Assembly: GCA_937890355.1 (NCBI GenBank)
Contig: CALACW010000063.1
Location: 1-6,929, forward strand
Origin: CALACW01 sp002431305
GTDB lineage: Bacteria; Bacillota; Clostridia; Oscillospirales; Acutalibacteraceae
Direction of reading: 5' to 3'
DNA: 6,929 bases
The notes under the pieces were generated by a model. The model was given only the letters and a program-made list of their open reading frames with translations. It made no database searches and was not told where the DNA came from. Numbering within the stretch: position 1 is the first letter of the stretch; each line of letters starts with the position of its first letter. Below, piece by piece: positions 5,706 through 6,929 of this stretch. The position numbers and the translations under genes are program-made.

Positions 5706-5756
5706 TAAAAAAAGACAAATCTGAATCAAAGATTAAACCTTTGTCAAATTTGTCTT
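5706..5756 (-). terminator. Intrinsic terminator of the PAP2 gene
   Basis: A long imperfect hairpin: AAGACAAAT (5712-5720) pairs with ATTTGTCTT (5748-5756), then TGA/TCA, then CAAAG (5727-5731) with CTTTG (5739-5743), closed by a 7-nt loop. On the minus strand it is followed by a run of T (5706-5712). It is A/T-rich for a terminator but has the right position, 37 bp past the PAP2 stop. Confidence 0.7.
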
Positions 5757-5792
5757 AATATAATCTTTATGAATTTTTAATACAAATCGTTT

Positions 5793-6431
5793 TTAACCGA
5801 AAATCTTAGCTGCAAGCTTCGGTTTTTTCGACTCAACGAGTTTAATAATAAGTCCGATAACCAAACAGCCGAGCAGTCCGTAAACCACACCCAAAACAAC
5901 GCCGAAAAGAATGTCCGTACAGTAGTGAACGTGTACGTAAATTCTCGAGAACGCTATAAGTATTGCGAGTACAAGAGCGGCGGCACCGAATCGTTTATCC
6001 CGTTTAAACAGCGGAACGACGGCGGCGAAGGATGAAGTTGTGTGACCCGACGGGAACGAATATTCATAACCCGTGGGGTTCGACGAGCTTGCCAATGTGT
6101 CGCGAGCGACGATATCGGGGAAATTATAAAGCGGATTGTTTTCAAAGAATAAAAACGGTCTCGGTCTTTGGAACAGATTTTTCAGTACTAAATTATTTAA
6201 TACGAGCATTATAATAAGCGAGCCCGCCATCATCATACCGCATTTTCTGTACTTTTTCGGTATCATCAGCGCGACGGCTAGAACGATCCATATAATACCC
6301 GCGTCGCCCAGCGTTGTGATTATGTACATTATCGTATCGAGAATTTTATTGTTTCCCGTGTTGAATGTCGTTTCGAACCAATGAAATACGTTTAAGTCAA
6401 AGTTCGTGAATACATCAAATAAACCCGACAT
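5793..6431 (-). CDS. PAP2-family membrane phosphatase
   Basis: A 212-residue polytopic membrane protein of the type 2 phosphatidic acid phosphatase superfamily, which hydrolyses lipid phosphates or polyprenyl diphosphates such as undecaprenyl diphosphate at the outer membrane face. All three catalytic motifs are present: K84-x6-R91P92 (in KNLFQRPRP), PSGH (127-130) with H130 as general acid, and S162R163-x5-H169-x3-D173 with nucleophile H169. Hydrophobic helices lie near 30-57, 65-83, 131-142, 147-163 and 173-197. Length is normal. ATG 6431 follows GGAGG (6439-6443, minus strand) by 7 nt. No promoter is evident in the 60 bp to the upstream peptide gene, so it is probably transcribed by read-through of the intervening terminator. 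The exact substrate cannot be read from sequence; recycling of undecaprenyl carrier or phosphatidylglycerophosphate dephosphorylation are both possible. Confidence 0.93.
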   Translation of the reverse strand: MSGLFDVFTNFDLNVFHWFETTFNTGNNKILDTIMYIITTLGDAGIIWIVLAVALMIPKKYRKCGMMMAGSLIIMLVLNNLVLKNLFQRPRPFLFFENNPLYNFPDIVARDTLASSSNPTGYEYSFPSGHTTSSFAAVVPLFKRDKRFGAAALVLAILIAFSRIYVHVHYCTDILFGVVLGVVYGLLGCLVIGLIIKLVESKKPKLAAKIFG

Positions 6432-6447
6432 GGAAAAACCTCCGAGT

Positions 6448-6476
6448 AAAAAATAAGACCGACGCCGCAGCGTCGG
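6448..6476 (-). terminator. Terminator/attenuator between the micropeptide gene and PAP2
   Basis: On the minus strand, the perfect 7-bp G/C-rich stem CCGACGC / GCGTCGG (6470-6476 with 6459-6465) with a tetraloop is followed by TCTTATTTTTT (6448-6458). It starts 16 bp after the peptide stop codon, and its T-tract ends only 4 bp before the PAP2 ribosome binding site. Confidence 0.85.
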
Positions 6477-6491
6477 CCTGACAGAAGATTC

Positions 6492-6617
6492 TTAGAAACC
6501 GAAAGTGGGGAACTCAGGATCTTTACCGTCGTTCTTATCTCTGAAATAAGCAACGATAGCCTGAATATAAGCTACGAATCCCTGAATAAAAGCTACTAAC
6601 TTGGTGATAACTTCCAT
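6492..6617 (-). CDS. 41-residue hydrophobic heptad-repeat peptide, function unknown
   Basis: A 41-codon gene, ATG 6617 to TAA 6492, preceded by AAGGAG (6626-6631, minus strand) at the ideal 8-nt spacing, a good promoter and a following G/C-rich terminator, so it is very likely expressed. Residues 2-29 fall into four consecutive heptads of pattern x-[VFY]-[IF]-[TQR]-x-[hydrophobic]-[V/N], for example AFIQGFV and AYIQAIV. This places T5, Q12, Q19 and R26 on one helix face and Val/Phe/Ile/Tyr elsewhere, giving an amphipathic or membrane-seated helix of about 25 residues. The tail (27-41) is acidic and then aromatic (DKNDGKDPEF, PTFGF). There is no signal peptide cleavage site, GG leader or Cys pattern of a known bacteriocin class. 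Codons are biased to TTC, ATC, AAG, GGT and GCT more than in neighbouring genes, hinting at high expression. It might be a membrane-active peptide, a small membrane-protein regulator or a type I toxin-like peptide; I cannot choose. Confidence 0.8.
   Translation of the reverse strand: MEVITKLVAFIQGFVAYIQAIVAYFRDKNDGKDPEFPTFGF
6534..6596 (-). repeat. Three tandem 21-bp units inside the micropeptide gene
   Basis: Adjacent units at 6534-6554, 6555-6575 and 6576-6596 share the core CTGAAtataAGCtAC on the plus strand. The second and third are identical at 17 of 21 positions; the first is more diverged. Each unit encodes one heptad, so the peptide seems to have grown by tandem duplication. Confidence 0.75.
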
Positions 6618-6669
6618 TGTGAACACTCCTTATAAAGTATTATGATAAACCTATCGTTCATCTAATACA

Positions 6670-6698
6670 ATAATATCACATAGATTTTTTTAATTCAA
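6670..6698 (-). promoter_or_regulatory. Promoter of the micropeptide gene
   Basis: On the minus strand TTGAAT (6693-6698) and TATTAT (6670-6675) are separated by 17 bp, giving a transcription start near 6663 and a leader of about 46 nt before ATG 6617. Matches to consensus are 4/6 and 5/6. Confidence 0.6.
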
Positions 6699-6755
6699 TA
6701 GCTTTTGACAGTTTATTTGAAATTTAAAACTCATTTAACATTATCGCAACATTTA

Positions 6756-6929
6756 TCAAAATATAGTTACGATTATGCTGTTTGCGGAGAATTCAAATGC
6801 TGAAGCGGCGCTCATCGGTGAGGAGGATATAGGTTCTTTCCCCATCGCTTCGGTGAGAAGTTTCTCCATCCTGTACAGATAATCTTTATCGGCGCACAGA
6901 CAGTAATTCATATCCGGTTCGAGATTTCT
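6756..6929 (-). CDS. C-terminus of an unidentified protein (5' end outside window)
   Basis: A minus-strand frame open from the window edge to TGA 6756-6758, giving 57 residues. The segment begins with a charged helical stretch (CADKDYLYRMEKLLTEAMG, about 12-30), then a Ser/Ala-rich linker, and ends with a hydrophobic IIVTIF. Codon choice resembles the neighbouring genes. I do not recognise the family, and with only the C-terminus visible no function can be given. No good terminator follows it before the micropeptide promoter, so some read-through into that gene is possible. A chance open frame cannot be fully excluded. Confidence 0.5.
   Translation of the reverse strand, partial: RNLEPDMNYCLCADKDYLYRMEKLLTEAMGKEPISSSPMSAASAFEFSANSIIVTIF

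Noticed and set aside
6705..6710. Consensus TTGACA on the plus strand
   Set aside because: There is no -10 element at 16-18 bp and no plus-strand gene downstream.

Overview
The window looks like a chromosomal segment from a Gram-positive, endospore-lineage Clostridia bacterium, most plausibly Oscillospiraceae/Ruminococcaceae. The evidence is a clear spo0A, a DarA/PstA-type cyclic di-AMP receptor, strong AGGAGG-like ribosome binding sites, A/T-rich intergenic DNA with intrinsic terminators, and a dockerin-like C-terminus at the left edge of the kind found in cellulosome or amylosome proteins of ruminococci. The genus assignment is inference. I see no phage, insertion sequence, CRISPR, tRNA or rRNA.

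Left part (1-3510, + strand). The end of a dockerin-type protein is followed by an intrinsic terminator. Next is a three-gene operon with its own sigma-A-like promoter: an ABC exporter half-transporter with an unusual N-terminal extension (a PH-like region and a four-cysteine zinc ribbon), a DUF1854 protein, and the PII-like c-di-AMP receptor DarA. The gaps are 14 and 12 bp, and a 14-bp perfect hairpin closes the unit. The layout suggests a membrane exporter with a dedicated accessory protein and a second-messenger sensor.

Middle part (3505-4800). A small hydrophilic 75-codon gene on the minus strand converges on the darA terminator. It diverges from spo0A across a 227-bp intergenic region whose candidate promoters abut. 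spo0A is not preceded by spoIVB, its usual neighbour, and its receiver domain has an Ala in place of the conserved Pro after the phosphorylation site.

Right part (4770-6929, all minus strand). Reading in the direction of transcription: the C-terminus of an unidentified protein; a 41-codon gene for a hydrophobic peptide built of tandem heptads, with a strong ribosome binding site and promoter; a terminator hairpin; a PAP2 membrane phosphatase with all catalytic motifs; another terminator; and an exported helical protein of unknown function. The mRNA of that last gene has a leader of about 145 nt containing a 13-codon ORF with a near-ideal ribosome binding site and sequence able to pair with the downstream Shine-Dalgarno.

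The most interesting items are the exporter-DUF1854-DarA operon, the heptad-repeat micropeptide upstream of PAP2, and the candidate translational-attenuation leader of the exported protein.
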